NCBI GenBank assembly: GCA_964036665.1
Contig: OZ038530.1
Span: 16,080,001 to 16,144,000, forward strand
DNA length: 64,000 nt
Origin: Gordius sp. MW1
Taxonomy: Eukaryota; Nematomorpha; Gordioida; Gordea; Gordiidae
Direction of reading: 5' to 3'
The stretch's first letter is position 1; each line of letters starts with the position of its first letter. Below, in pieces: positions 1-12,264 of this stretch. A model generated the notes under the pieces. The model worked only from the letters and a program-made list of their open reading frames with translations, ran no database searches and was not told the origin of the DNA. The position numbers were made by a program, and so were the translations under genes.

Positions 1-478
1 TTGAAAACAAAGCATTTAAAAAAAATAAGACAAAACTATTCCAAATAATAATAAAATTACGTGGTATTTCAATAAAAAAGGTAACCTTGGATGATAGTAT
101 CTGTGCGTTTAAAAAGATTTACCTAGTATAAACTGCTCTTTTAAAATGAACCAAAATTTTTTGAGATACTTTTTGTTAATACTAATTAAGTAAAATCTTA
201 TACACAGTGTAGCCCTTATCACCCAAACTGATTAATGGACTGTTATGTGCTAATATTTTAATACTTTCTGTTTAATAAACTTAAGTTGGCAAATATAAAG
301 TAGGGCATTTAGTGAAAATCATAAATTAGAATTTGCACATAATTTGTAATAAGAATTAATATGATTTTTAACTCAGCAAATACCCCATAAAAATTGGTTT
401 GTAAAATTTATCGTTATTAAAAAAACCTTAACCAATTTACACCTGAGTAGAATCAGAGAATTTTAACGCAAACGGTAC
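1..478. other. Downstream intron/flank of the M13 gene
   Basis: AT-rich sequence with no recognisable coding or repeat signal. It lies downstream of the third peptidase exon on the minus strand, so it is most likely the start of the next intron of that gene, whose remaining exons lie outside the window. Confidence 0.4.
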
Positions 479-2638
479 CTGCTCTTTTAACCAATTTATA
501 AATACGCCTTTTTTGTGGGGTAATTTATGATTTTTAACATTGCTGGACCCGATGTTTTTAAAATCGAAATTTCGAGATTTTCGCATTTCTAATGGCACCC
601 AATCGCTTTGATATCTGTTAAAAATTGCTAAAAATGTTTCTAAGGAATTTTGATAAGCAAGAGTCTTTGATTTTGAATCGGGTAAATCTTCTTCTAAACA
701 GGAGTTGTAATATATCTTGGCTTTCAATTGCGCAACGCTCATGTTAAGCGTCGTATGTTTTTCTGTGTTAAACAAAAGCGACACTGGTTTATAATATTGT
801 TAGTTAAATAATTAAATTATAATTAGCTAATCTAAAATTACGAAAGTAATAAGATTGGTCTGTTTAAAAAGATTTGGGGTCATCTGAATATTTTTTTAAA
901 ACTCTTAAAAAATTGAATTTTTTAAGTAATACTATTAAAAAGTCGAACTAATTAGACTGTTCAACAAGAAAAATCGACCGGCTAACTGTTTGCTTGGTAG
1001 AATTTTTCGCCGTGAACACGAATGTATTTTTATTTTTTCCCTATAAGTCAAGTTTTTGAAATATTTGCTGTCAAAGTTGCAAGAACAGGGATTTTGACGT
1101 TTTTCAACATCAATTAATTTGCAAATTAATCGGTAAAATTATAATTAAAAAAATTTGATTATAAATTAAGGGAATGGAATCCATTAAATCCTTGTAAATT
1201 TAATAAAAATCAAATAATTATGAAGTGAAAGATTATAAAATAAACCGATGTTTATACTTAATAAAACGCAGGGCCTTTATGGGGTCTTACACATATCTAG
1301 CCCCGCCCAGAGCCCGTTAGGTTATATTACGGCCCCCAGAGGTGCGGCCCTTTGTTTTATTTTAGAGCAGAAGCCCATCCAAGCCCGGCCAGCGGGCAAG
1401 GCTTTTGTCTATCCGCGGGCCGGGCCGCCCGTGCAGGTCTCTAGTAGTAGTAGATAAAGAACAACACGACTTAATTCATAGTGTTAAAGGAAGGGAGAGC
1501 GACCTTAAGTCTAGGGCAATTTATCAATGTAAAAAGATAAGAGATAAGTTAATTTTGAATATATTCCAATGTTTCTCTCCTCTTGATTTATAAATCAAAT
1601 TTATTGAACTAACGTTTTACCGATTAATATGCAAGTTAATAAGTTATTGACGTTTGACTAACGCCAAATTCGCTGTTTTTTTGACTGCAAAAATCTGACG
1701 TATAAGGATAAAACTAAAATTATAATTGAGGTCATTGTAAAAAAACTCTACTAGAATTTGTAAACAATTTGCCTGTAGGCCATAATTTGTTGATCAGTGT
1801 TAATTGTTCAAAGTTTCTTTTGTATGTTAAAATATTAATCCGTAGTAAGTTTTTTAAATAAATCTGAAATAATTTCGAAAAAAGCGATAAAAATCAAGGT
1901 TACATTTTTAAGTAAGTTTTTTTTTCAGTTTATAAAATTTCTTGAGGTAAGCTTAAATTTGTAATAGTCTTTAATATTTAATCCATTAAAAAAACGTTTT
2001 TAAAAGCATAGGGGAAAAATAAATCATTAATACCTAATATATTTTTAAGAACCAATTGATTTTTCATATATATAGAATCAAAGATATTTTGAACAGAAGT
2101 TTGTGCCAATTCAATATCTTTGACCCATTGTCCACAAGCAAATTGATAAAAATCGTCACAGGGATGAACTGAGGAATCCATGATAGAGAGGATACGAGAT
2201 GATAATTTTACACATTTTTCACTCAAACAAATCCCTGAAAAATTATATTAAACAAAATTATTTACCTATTTAGAAATTTGTTCAGTTAATTTTATGTTAG
2301 TGTAAATGTTTTTCCTGTACCATAAACTTTTAATAACATTAAAAAACATTTTCCCTGAGAGCAAAAACAAATATAAAATTTCTTATTTTAAATTTGCAAA
2401 AACAAATTATTAGTTTTAAAATCTTTTTTTAACTTAAATTGTATATTAAAAAGTATCATTTTTCAAAACTTAATAAGGTTTTACCTGGACATGTATTTTC
2501 CTGATCACTAATAATTTCTGAAACATGGGAATTATGTCCTAGGACATTTTGTTTCGGTTCAAAAATAATAGTTTCGTGTGGGGCCAATAAACTTAAAACT
2601 GGCCATAGATAGAAGATTAATTTAATATCATCTAACAT
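479..2638 (-). CDS. M13 (neprilysin-like) zinc metallopeptidase, N-terminal exons
   Basis: Three exons join in frame: 2638-2485, 2234-2034 and 762-479. Donors at 2484 (CCAG|GTAAAA), 2033 (TTAG|GTATTA) and 478 (GCAG|GTACCG) and acceptors ending CAG support the model. Exon 1 begins with a hydrophobic stretch after MLDDIK that could be a signal peptide. Across the first junction the protein reads TCPGICLSEKC, then MDSSVHPCDDFYQFACGQW in exon 2, the diagnostic start of the M13 ectodomain with its conserved cysteines. Exon 3 continues with AKIYYNSCLEEDL, matching the family's 'FY.SC.d' segment. M13 enzymes are zinc ectopeptidases that cleave small extracellular peptides. The catalytic HExxH domain is C-terminal and would lie beyond coordinate 1, so activity cannot be judged. 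No lesion is visible. The ATG at 2638 is the first in the exon; an earlier non-coding or cytoplasmic exon is possible. Confidence 0.85.
763..2033 (-). other. Intron 2 of the M13 gene, with a GC-rich repeat scar
   Basis: A 1,271-bp intron between exons 2 and 3. About 1290-1450 is strikingly GC-rich (GCCCGGCC-type words) inside AT-rich flanks. Similar degenerate GGCCCGG patches occur near 22680, 30010, 30740, 33440 and 52720. They look like decayed copies of one MITE family, but no intact ends were found here. Confidence 0.5.
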
Positions 2639-2810
2639 ATTTGTGTTTGAAATAATAAAATTTATAAAAATGATTATAAATCAATTAGTTATCGATTTAA
2701 ATTATTGATTGCCATAATAGTATACCCAATAAACCAAATCAGCCTCTTTTTAGCCTTACAACAAGTGAAAAGAACAGCTTAGCAAACAAGAAATTGTCAA
2801 TTACGTCAAT

Positions 2811-2965
2811 CATGGGCGTAGCCAACATTAATATCAGAGGGAGCAATAATAATTTAGGGAGGGGCAAAATGATATTTTTTTTTTAATTTTTATCTATAAT
2901 TTTGATATATTTCAAAGAACTTTTGGATTAAGGGGAGCAGCCGCCCCTCCCTACCTAAGTCCATG
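2811..2965. mobile_element. Small hAT-type MITE, CATGGGCGTAG family
   Basis: A 155-bp element with inverted ends CATGGGCGTAGCCAAC (left) and CATGGACTTAGGTAGG (right, read inward). It is flanked by a perfect 8-bp duplication ACGTCAAT (2803-2810 and 2966-2973). The interior is non-coding. The 8-bp duplication is typical of hAT transposition. Confidence 0.85.
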
Positions 2966-3591
2966 ACGTCAATACAAAATGATTTTTAACAATTCTAAAC
3001 ATCTTCCCAAATTCTAAGCAGAGTTTCCAATTTATAAAAAAAATAGTAAGGATTTCTTATTGCTACTTTTAAGACAAGCAATAGCCAACTGTTTGATTTT
3101 CATTTTTATATAGCCTAAAATATTCTGAGAGGTGGAGCCAGTCATTTCAAATGATAAAGAACTATGGAAGGCTATAAAAAAATTCTATTATTAAAATTTA
3201 ATTTTTCAACCTAAAAAAGATTTGTTATTAATACAGGTATCTATAAAAATTGTTTAAAAGTACAAATATAAAATAACATATCTTTAAACTAAATTCTGTG
3301 CAAAATTAAACCAATCCATGGGTTTAAGTTAATTGTTTCAAATCGACTCAAGACAGATTTAAGTTCATTTCACCACCATTAATTGGCTATGAACTTAGTA
3401 ACATATTTCAGAAGTAGAGAGGACATAAATAAGTTAAGAGTTTTATAATTTAAAAAAATTGTTAATACTTATAAAACACTTGGACTTGCGCCTAGTCTTG
3501 AAGTACTGTTCTTCGCATCCATATCCAATATAAACGTAGCACATTTGCTATGCAATTTAAAGGAGGAAGGCAATCACTTTTACACAGCAAT

Positions 3592-3719
3592 CATGGGCGT
3601 AGTCAGGTTTTGGATTAAGGGGGGGGGGGCGATAAGTTCAAAATTTCAATTAGGGGGGGGGGGGGGACATATTTTTTTTTAATAAATTTTTTCGTCATAT
3701 CCCCCTGCCTAAGCCCATG
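3592..3719. mobile_element. Small hAT-type MITE, CATGGGCGTAG family
   Basis: A 128-bp element with ends CATGGGCGTAGTCAGG and CATGGGCTTAGGCAGG, flanked by perfect 8-bp duplications ACAGCAAT (3584-3591 and 3720-3727). The interior contains long G runs, a trait shared with the 6.4-kb hAT at 36940-43365, whose ends also read GCGTAGNCAGG. Confidence 0.9.
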
Positions 3720-3727
3720 ACAGCAAT

Positions 3728-4290
3728 TTTTAAAAAAAATAATTTGGACGGACAAGACAACCATAAGCGAGCTCATAAATTGCATAGCAATTATCATAAT
3801 TGCACACAAAACGTCAAAAGACATAATGCTAATTTTATAGGCGGCTCGAACATGCTTCCTATTTTCTGTTCTTTTACTTTAATTCAAGCGTTCCACCTCT
3901 AAAACTTTTGCCGTTAGAATAAAAAGTATTACGAGTTTTGCAATTATTCTCTTTCTAATCTCACCAACATGTCTCTGAATTATTGGGACCTTAATATTCC
4001 TATAATCACCTAATAGCAGAATGTTATAATTATAGGGGATGATACAATTCCACAAACTTCAAATTCTCCCTTATAGCCGGTGTAGCGTATGAGACGACGT
4101 AGCGTTTAAGATCGCGTAATCGTCAACCACGCCTCCACATTCGTTGAGAACACGAAAAAAGTACTTGTTTTGTCAATCACGTGATTTTTTTGACTAACAT
4201 GATTGGTTCAAATTTCGGAAAAACATACATTTTATTTTACGTAATGACATTCATTTGAGATCACGTAATTTGCAAACTTTTTTACCAATA
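3728..4290. other. Intergenic, no feature recognised
   Basis: Contains one GAGCTCATAAATTGCATAGC motif near 3769, the short palindromic word (TTGCATAGCAA) that recurs throughout the foldback-like repeats at 36-50 kb. Nothing else was recognised. Confidence 0.3.
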
Positions 4291-4880
4291 TAATTTTGTA
4301 TTTTGTAATAAGTAAGTTCCTAAGATTATAAATATATATAAACTAATGCAAAAGTTTGTTATTTACCTTTTTAGATGTATGCTTCTATAATTGTTGAAAT
4401 TGTAGTAAACTTTGTATTTTGTAATAAGTAAGTTCCTAAGATTATAAATATAAGCTAATGCAAAAATTTGTTATTTACCTTTTTAGATGTATGCTTCTAT
4501 AATTGTTGAAATTGTAGTAAACTTTGTATTTTTAAGTAAGTTCCTAAGATTGTAAATATAAGCTAATGCAAAAATTTGTTATTTACCTTTTTAGATGTAT
4601 GCTTTTATAATTGTTGAAATTGTAGTAAACTTTTTATTTTGTAATAAGTAAGTTCCTAAGATTATAAATATAAGCTAATGCAAAAGTTTGTTATTTACCT
4701 TTTTAGATGTATGCCTTGATAATTGTTGAAATTGTAGTATTTTGTAATAAGTAAGTTCCTAAGATTATAAATATAAGCTAATGCAAAAGTTTGTTATTTA
4801 CCTTTTTAAATGTATGCCTTTATAATTGTTGAAATTGTAGTATTTTGTTTGTAATAAGTAAGTTCCTAAGATTATAAATG
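4291..4880 (+). repeat. ~110-bp tandem repeat array, five to six copies
   Basis: Units of about 100-115 bp repeat the words GTAATAAGTAAGTTCCTAAG, TTATTTACCTTTTTAGATG and ATAATTGTTGAAATTGTAGT. Each unit carries a splice-acceptor-like TTTTTAG and a strong donor-like AAGTAAGTTCC about 45-53 nt apart. The enclosed segments are 53, 49, 53, 44 and 48 nt, so reading frame is not conserved between copies. This argues against a simple repeated coding exon. Confidence 0.85.
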
Positions 4881-4928
4881 TTAACTACTAAATTTATACT
4901 TTGATTAATTTAGCATTTATTTAATAGA

Positions 4929-5060
4929 ATGGAAGAATATGGTTTTGCTGAGATTATAAATTATATGAAAAATGGGACTATTCCTATATATTTGATAGTT
5001 GCTTATAAAATATTTTTATTTGTTACTATACTATTTTTACTTTATATTTACTTTAAATAA
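4929..5060 (+). CDS. Hypothetical 43-aa membrane peptide, doubtful
   Basis: A short ORF begins MEEYGFAEIINYMKNG and ends in a strongly hydrophobic segment of about 22 residues, enough for one membrane span. TAA overlaps an AATAAA polyadenylation-type signal at 5056-5061. It is preceded by an acceptor-like TTTAATAG and lies directly downstream of the tandem array whose units carry donor-like sites in the same orientation, so it could be a terminal exon. It has no recognised homologue and could be chance in AT-rich DNA. Confidence 0.15.
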   Translation: MEEYGFAEIINYMKNGTIPIYLIVAYKIFLFVTILFLLYIYFK

Positions 5061-5400
5061 AATATATTATTCTTATTTCAATGTCTAATGATATTTGACA
5101 AAACATGGTTTAAATATGCCTTTTTCCAATAAAGATGATATGTAATGGCTAAAAATATATATTTATTAAAATAATAATATCAATATCATTATTTTATATT
5201 AGCTTTATCAGATGCAAAATAAATTTAATAAATTAAATTTATATAGATTGGATCACTTATAAAAGAATTAAAACCAAATATATGACACCTAAGATCATCA
5301 GGGATTATAAGATCCTTTATATAAAATAATTATTTAAGTTCCCCACTTTTTATAATAGTTTAAAAACTTAATACATATAAATTGAATTTGTTTATAATGG
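5061..5400. other. Intergenic, no feature recognised
   Basis: Very AT-rich sequence between the short ORF and a small tandem repeat. No coding or element signal was seen. Confidence 0.3.
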
Positions 5401-5550
5401 TTAAAATTAAATATTTAATGAAGCTTAATTTATATTATGTTAAACCTTTATTAAAAAAAATATTAAATGAAGCTTAATTTATATTATGTTAAACCTTTAT
5501 TAAAAAAATATTTAATGAACTTAATTTATATTATGTTAAACCTTTATTAA
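5401..5550. repeat. Short tandem repeat, about three copies
   Basis: Three partial copies of a unit of about 60 bp containing AATGAAGCTTAATTTATATT and ATGTTAAACCTTTATTAAAA. The third copy is truncated. Confidence 0.75.
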
Positions 5551-5997
5551 AAAATCTTAACAAAATTATTGTATAACAAACCACAATTTTTGATTGACAT
5601 TTATACCAGCCTATAATAATCTTTTTTGCAATTATAGTGCAGAAATACATGATTGACGGTTTGATTGACTTCCGCGATATCAAACGATACGCGAATTGAA
5701 CATTACACCTGCTTAACACCATTATATTAACTAATCCAAACATGCTCGCAGCACATTGTCAAAAATCTGTATGGCAATCTTACAAGGCTTGAGAGCAATC
5801 CCCTGTAGTGACAGTTATTTAATTATTTGTAACACTTAAAAATACACCTTATGCAAATTACCTATTTTGAATAATGAATTTATTGTCTGTATATAATTAC
5901 TCGAGTTATTGAATAAAAGTCGTTTGTTTAGTTTTGGAATCTAAGTTTTGTGTTCTACCCTTGCCACATCATTACATCCCCTTCCTCAAATTGGCAC

Positions 5998-7161
5998 TAG
6001 AGGCCTGCACGGGTCACCCGAAACCCGAACGGGTTAGAGTTAAAAATTTTCGGGTCGGGTCGGGTTCGGGTTGAAAATTTTAGAATGCATTGGGTCGGGT
6101 CGGGTTGGATTTATAGAGTCGGGTCAAAGGATATGAATCTTACATTACAAAATGAACGAAACGTATTTGTTAAATTAATGCTATTTTCTATAATTTTAGT
6201 TATACAATATCGAATTGTATGACTAAACTAATTATATTCATTCATTCATAGAATCAATTTCCTTTTCGATTTTTTAATTCGTTTAATTTGGAGGCAAATT
6301 TAAATTTAAAGCTGAATCACGAAAGGTAAAATATTAACAAATGAGTATTTTTTAATTGTTTATAGTCTATTCTATACTCTATAGAGAAGATTATAAATTT
6401 AACTACATTATTCAATTTAAAGTCGAATAACGAGAGGTAAAATATTAACAAATGATTATTTATTATTGTTTATAGTCTTTAGAGTAAATTAGAAATTTAA
6501 CTAAAAAAAGATATAACTACATAGTTATAAATCAACAAAAAAGTAAATCTATTATTCCTACATCCTACCCTACCAATATATATATCTATGACACTAATTT
6601 TATTTAAGTGAATAAGAATGACCAAAATGAAAATATGCAACATAAGATAAAGAATATGCTTGAAAAAAATGTGTATACAGCTTCAAAAAGCTTTTGGAAT
6701 GGTGGAAGATTAATTCATGTAAATATCCGACATTGTCCCTATTGGCTCGTAAATTTTTGGCCATACCAGCTTCTTCTACCAGTAGTGAGAGGTCCTTTTC
6801 CACTGCTGGAAGAATTATAGAAGAGAGAAGGTCTAATGCCCCGAAATTGTAGACGCCATAATATTTATACATAATTATAGTAAATCAATTTAATAAATTT
6901 ATTAATCAAATTTTGTATGATCATTTCTGTCGAATAAATTTTTCATCCTCAAATTTTTCTACTGGTTCGAGTCGTTGAAAATTTAAAAACGCTTTCGGGT
7001 CGGGTTCGGGTTGAAAATTTAAAAACGCTTTCGGGTCGGGTCGGGTTCGGGTTGAAATTTTAAAAACGCTTCGGGTCGGGTCGGGTTCGGGTTGAAAATT
7101 TAAAAACGCTTTCGGGTCGGGTCGGGTTCGGGTTGAAAAAAAGTGAATTTGCAGGCCTCTA
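5998..7161 (+). mobile_element. hAT-derived non-autonomous element, array copy 1
   Basis: Perfect 12-bp inverted ends TAGAGGCCTGCA / TGCAGGCCTCTA lie between 8-bp duplications ATTGGCAC (5990-5997 and 7162-7169). Subterminal arrays of CGGGTCGGGT flank an AT-rich interior that retains a transposase C-terminal remnant. The same element recurs at 7698-8862, 9399-10563, 11100-12264, 12801-13965 and 14502-15660, always with the same duplication. It therefore inserted once, before the array amplified. Confidence 0.93.
6664..6852 (+). pseudogene. hAT transposase C-terminal dimerisation domain remnant (x6)
   Basis: Open frame from 6664 to the TAG at 6850-6852. It reads LEWWKINSCKYPTLSLLARK, then PASSTSSERSFSTAGRIIEE and RRSNAP, the classic hAT C-terminal dimerisation block. 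No catalytic region precedes it, so this is an internally deleted transposase. Equivalent frames occur in all five other array copies (about 8365, 10066, 11767, 13468 and 15169). One Y/C codon alternates between copies. The longer ORFs on the opposite strand here are its shadows. Confidence 0.9.
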
Positions 7162-7697
7162 ATTGGCACCGACTTCACCAATACTTACTATGTTTTGATC
7201 CAAATGGGTTCCAAGTTCCCTGGCACATCAAACCATTATTTTTTAATCTGTAAAAGATTATGCACTAAACGCCCTTATTAGCAATCAGGAACAACATTCA
7301 AGTTTTATCCTTAACCACCATAAACATGAACTCAGTCTAATTTGGCCTTATATATACCTATCTCGTTTACTATGTGACTAGAAAATTAACTATGACATAC
7401 TGATGACCTCCAATAAGAGCTAAAACGTTACATGTCTGTTTTTATTTTCGAGTCACATTTTAAAAGATAGGGATAATTTAGTTAAATTAGTCTCTAAATC
7501 CCCTGTAGTGACAGTTATTTAATTATTTGTAACACTTAAAAATACACCTTATGCAAATTACCTATTTTGAATAATGAATTTATTGTCTGTATATAATTAC
7601 TCGAGTTATTGAATAAAAGTCGTTTGTTTAGTTTTGGAATCTAAGTTTTGTGTTCTACCCTTGCCACATCATTACATCCCCTTCCTCAAATTGGCAC

Positions 7698-8862
7698 TAG
7701 AGGCCTGCACGGGTCACCCGAAACCCGAACGGGTTAGAGTTAAAAATTTTCGGGTCGGGTCGGGTTCGGGTTGAAAATTTTAGAATGCATTCGGGTCGGG
7801 TCGGGTTGGATTTATAGAGTCGGGTCAAAGGATATGAATCTTACATTACAAAATGAACGAAACGTATTTGTTAAATTAATGCTATTTTCTATAATTTTAG
7901 TTATACAATATCGAATTGTATGACTAAACTAATTATATTCATTCATTCATAGAATCAATTTCCTTTTCGATTTTTTAATTCGTTTAATTTGGAGGCAAAT
8001 TTAAATTTAAAGCTGAATCACGAAAGGTAAAATATTAACAAATGAGTATTTTTTAATTGTTTATAGTCTATTCTATACTCTATAGAGAAGATTATAAATT
8101 TAACTACATTATTCAATTTAAAGTCGAATAACGAGAGGTAAAATATTAACAAATGATTATTTATTATTGTTTATAGTCTTTAGAGTAAATTAGAAATTTA
8201 ACTAAAAAAAGATATAACTACATAGTTATAAATCAACAAAAAAGTAAATCTATTATTCCTACATCCTACCCTACCAATATATATATCTATGACACTAATT
8301 TTATTTAAGTGAATAAGAATGACCAAAATGAAAATATGCAACATAAGATAAAGAATATGCTTGAAAAAAATGTGTATACAGCTTCAAAAAGCTTTTGGAA
8401 TGGTGGAAGATTAATTCATGTAAATATCCGACATTGTCCCTGTTGGCTCGTAAATTTTTGGCCATACCAGCTTCTTCTACCAGTAGTGAGAGGTCCTTTT
8501 CCACTGCTGGAAGAATTATAGAAGAGAGAAGGTCTAATGCCCCGAAATTGTAGACGCCATAATATTTATACATAATTATAGTAAATCAATTTAATAAATT
8601 TATTAATCAAATTTTGTATGATCATTTCTGTCGAATAAATTTTTCATCCTCAAATTTTTCTACTGGTTCGAGTCGTTGAAAATTTAAAAACGCTTTCGGG
8701 TCGGGTTCGGGTTGAAAATTTAAAAACGCTTTCGGGTCGGGTCGGGTTCGGGTTGAAATTTTAAAAACGCTTCGGGTCGGGTCGGGTTCGGGTTGAAAAT
8801 TTAAAAACGCTTTCGGGTCGGGTCGGGTTCGGGTTGAAAAAAAGTGAATTTGCAGGCCTCTA
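7698..8862 (+). mobile_element. hAT-derived element, array copy 2
   Basis: Same element as in copy 1, carrying the TGT codon variant at the WW...YPT block and intact CGGGTC subterminal tracts. Confidence 0.93.
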
Positions 8863-9398
8863 ATTGGCACCGACTTCACCAATACTTACTATGTTTTGAT
8901 CCAAATGGGTTCCAAGTTCCCTGGCACATCAAACCATTATTTTTTAATCTGTAAAAGATTATGCACTAAACGCCCTTATTAGCAATCAGGAACAACATTC
9001 AAGTTTTATCCTTAACCACCATAAACATGAACTCAGTCTAATTTGGCCTTATATATACCTATCTCGTTTACTATGTGACTAGAAAATTAACTATGACATA
9101 CTGATGACCTCCAATAAGAGCTAAAACGTTACATGTCTGTTTTTATTTTCGAGTCACATTTTAAAAGATAGGGATAATATAGTTAAATTAGTCTCTAAAT
9201 CCCCTGTAGTGACAGTTATTTAATTATTTGTAACACTTAAAAATACACCTTATGCAAATTACCTATTTTGAATAATGAATTTATTGTCTGTATATAATTA
9301 CTCGAGTTATTGAATAAAAGTCGTTTGTTTAGTTTTGGAATCTAAGTTTTGTGTTCTACCCTTGCCACATCATTACATCCCCTTCCTCAAATTGGCAC

Positions 9399-10563
9399 TA
9401 GAGGCCTGCACGGGTCACCCGAAACCCGAACGGGTTAGAGTTAAAAATTTTCGGGTCGGGTCGGGTTCGGGTTGAAAATTTTAGAATGCATTCGGGTCGG
9501 GTCGGGTTGGATTTATAGAGTCGGGTCAAAGGATATGAATCTTACATTACAAAATGAACGAAACGTATTTGTTAAATTAATGCTATTTTCTATAATTTTA
9601 GTTATACAATATCGAATTGTATGACTAAACTAATTATATTCATTCATTCATAGAATCAATTTCCTTTTCGATTTTTTAATTCGTTTAATTTGGAGGCAAG
9701 TTTAAATTTAAAGCTGAATCACGAAAGGTAAAATATTAACAAATGGGTATTTTTTAATTGTTTATAGTCTATTCTATACTCTATAGAGAAGATTATAAAT
9801 TTAACTACATTATTCAATTTAAAGTCGAATAACGAGAGGTAAAATATTAACAAATGATTATTTATTATTGTTTATAGTCTTTAGAGTAAATTAGAAATTT
9901 AACTAAAAAAAGATATAACTACATAGTTATAAATCAACAAAAAAGTAAATCTATTATTCCTACATCCTACCCTACCAATATATATATCTATGACACTAAT
10001 TTTATTTAAGTGAATAAGAATGACCAAAATGAAAATATGCAACATAAGATAAAGAATATGCTTGAAAAAAATGTGTATACAGCTTCAAAAAGCTTTTGGA
10101 ATGGTGGAAGATTAATTCATGTAAATATCCGACATTGTCCCTATTGGCTCGTAAATTTTTGGCCATACCAGCTTCTTCTACCAGTAGTGAGAGGTCCTTT
10201 TCCACTGCTGGAAGAATTATAGAAGAGAGAAGGTCTAATGCCCCGAAATTGTAGACGCCATAATATTTATACATAATTATAGTAAATCAATTTAATAAAT
10301 TTATTAATCAAATTTTGTATGATCATTTCTGTCGAATAAATTTTTCATCCTCAAATTTTTCTACTGGTTCGAGTCGTTGAAAATTTAAAAACGCTTTCGG
10401 GTCGGGTTTGGGTTAAAAATTTAAAAACGCTTTCAGGTCGGGTCGGGTTCGGGTTGAAATTTTAAAAACGCTTCGGGTCGGGTCGGGTTCGGGTTGAAAA
10501 TTTAAAAACGCTTTCGGGTCGGGTCGGGTTCGGGTTGAAAAAAAGTGAATTTGCAGGCCTCTA
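9399..10563 (+). mobile_element. hAT-derived element, array copy 3
   Basis: Same element. Its right subterminal tract carries the variants CGGGTTTGGG and CAGGTCGGGT, shared only with copy 5. Confidence 0.93.
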
Positions 10564-11099
10564 ATTGGCACCGACTTCACCAATACTTACTATGTTTTGA
10601 TCCAAATGGGTTCCAAGTTCCCTGGCACATCAAACCATTATTTTTTAATCTGTAAAAGATTATGCACTAAACGCCCTTATTAGCAATCAGGAACAACATT
10701 CAAGTTTTATCCTTAACCACCATAAACATGAACTCAGTCTAATTTGGCCTTATATATACCTATCTCGTTTACTATGTGACTAGAAAATTAACTATGACAT
10801 ACTGATGACCTCCAATAAGAGCTAAAACGTTACATGTCTGTTTTTATTTTCGAGTCACATTTTAAAAGATAGGGATAATTTAGTTAAATTAGTCTCTAAA
10901 TCCCCTGTAGTGACAGTTATTTAATTATTTGTAACACTTAAAAATACACCTTATGCAAATTACCTATTTTGAATAATGAATTTATTGTCTGTATATAATT
11001 ACTCGAGTTATTGAATAAAAGTCGTTTGTTTAGTTTTGGAATCTAAGTTTTGTGTTCTACCCTTGCCACATCATTACATCCCCTTCCTCAAATTGGCAC

Positions 11100-12264
11100 T
11101 AGAGGCCTGCACGGGTCACCCGAAACCCGAACGGGTTAGAGTTAAAAATTTTCGGGTCGGGTCGGGTTCGGGTTGAAAATTTTAGAATGCATTCGGGTCG
11201 GGTCGGGTTGGATTTATAGAGTCGGGTCAAAGGATATGAATCTTACATTACAAAATGAACGAAACGTATTTGTTAAATTAATGCTATTTTCTATAATTTT
11301 AGTTATACAATATCGAATTGTATGACTAAACTAATTATATTCATTCATTCATAGAATCAATTTCCTTTTCGATTTTTTAATTCGTTTAATTTGGAGGCAA
11401 ATTTAAATTTAAAGCTGAATCACGAAAGGTAAAATATTAACAAATGAGTATTTTTTAATTGTTTATAGTCTATTCTATACTCTATAGAGTAGATTATAAA
11501 TTTAACTACATTATTCAATTTAAAGTCGAATAACGAGAGGTAAAATATTAACAAATGATTATTTATTATTGTTTATAGTCTTTAGAGTAAATTAGAAGTT
11601 TAACTAAAAAAAGATATAACTACATAGTTATAAATCAACAAAAAAGTAAATCTATTATTCCTACATCCTACCCTACCAATATATATATCTATGACACTAA
11701 TTTTATTTAAGTGAATAAGAATGACCAAAATGAAAATATGCAACATAAGATAAAGAATATGCTTGAAAAAAATGTGTATACAGCTTCAAAAAGCTTTTGG
11801 AATGGTGGAAGATTAATTCATGTAAATATCCGACATTGTCCCTGTTGGCTCGTAAATTTTTGGCCATACCAGCTTCTTCTACCAGTAGTGAGAGGTCCTT
11901 TTCCACTGCTGGAAGAATTATAGAAGAGAGAAGGTCTAATGCCCCGAAATTGTAGACGCCATAATATTTATACATAATTATAGTAAATCAATTTAATAAA
12001 TTTATTAATCAAATTTTGTATGATCATTTCTGTCGAATAAATTTTTCATCCTCAAATTTTTCTACTGGTTCGAGTCGTTGAAAATTTAAAAACGCTTTCG
12101 GGTCGGGTTCGGGTTGAAAATTTAAAAACGCTTTCGGGTCGGGTCGGGTTCGGGTTGAAATTTTAAAAACGCTTCGGGTCGGGTCGGGTTCGGGTTGAAA
12201 ATTTAAAAACGCTTTCGGGTCGGGTCGGGTTCGGGTTGAAAAAAAGTGAATTTGCAGGCCTCTA
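11100..12264 (+). mobile_element. hAT-derived element, array copy 4
   Basis: Same element. It shares the TGT codon variant with copy 2 and an ATTAGAAGTTT variant with copy 6. Confidence 0.93.

Noticed and set aside
6600..6872. 90-aa minus-strand ORF repeated six times
   Set aside because: It is antisense to the hAT dimerisation domain, which is the recognisable frame. Its repetition follows from the tandem array.
6921..7181. 86-aa ORF with RTRPDPKAFLNFQ repeats
   Set aside because: A translation of the CGGGTCGGGTT subterminal repeats. It is absent in copies where the tract varies.
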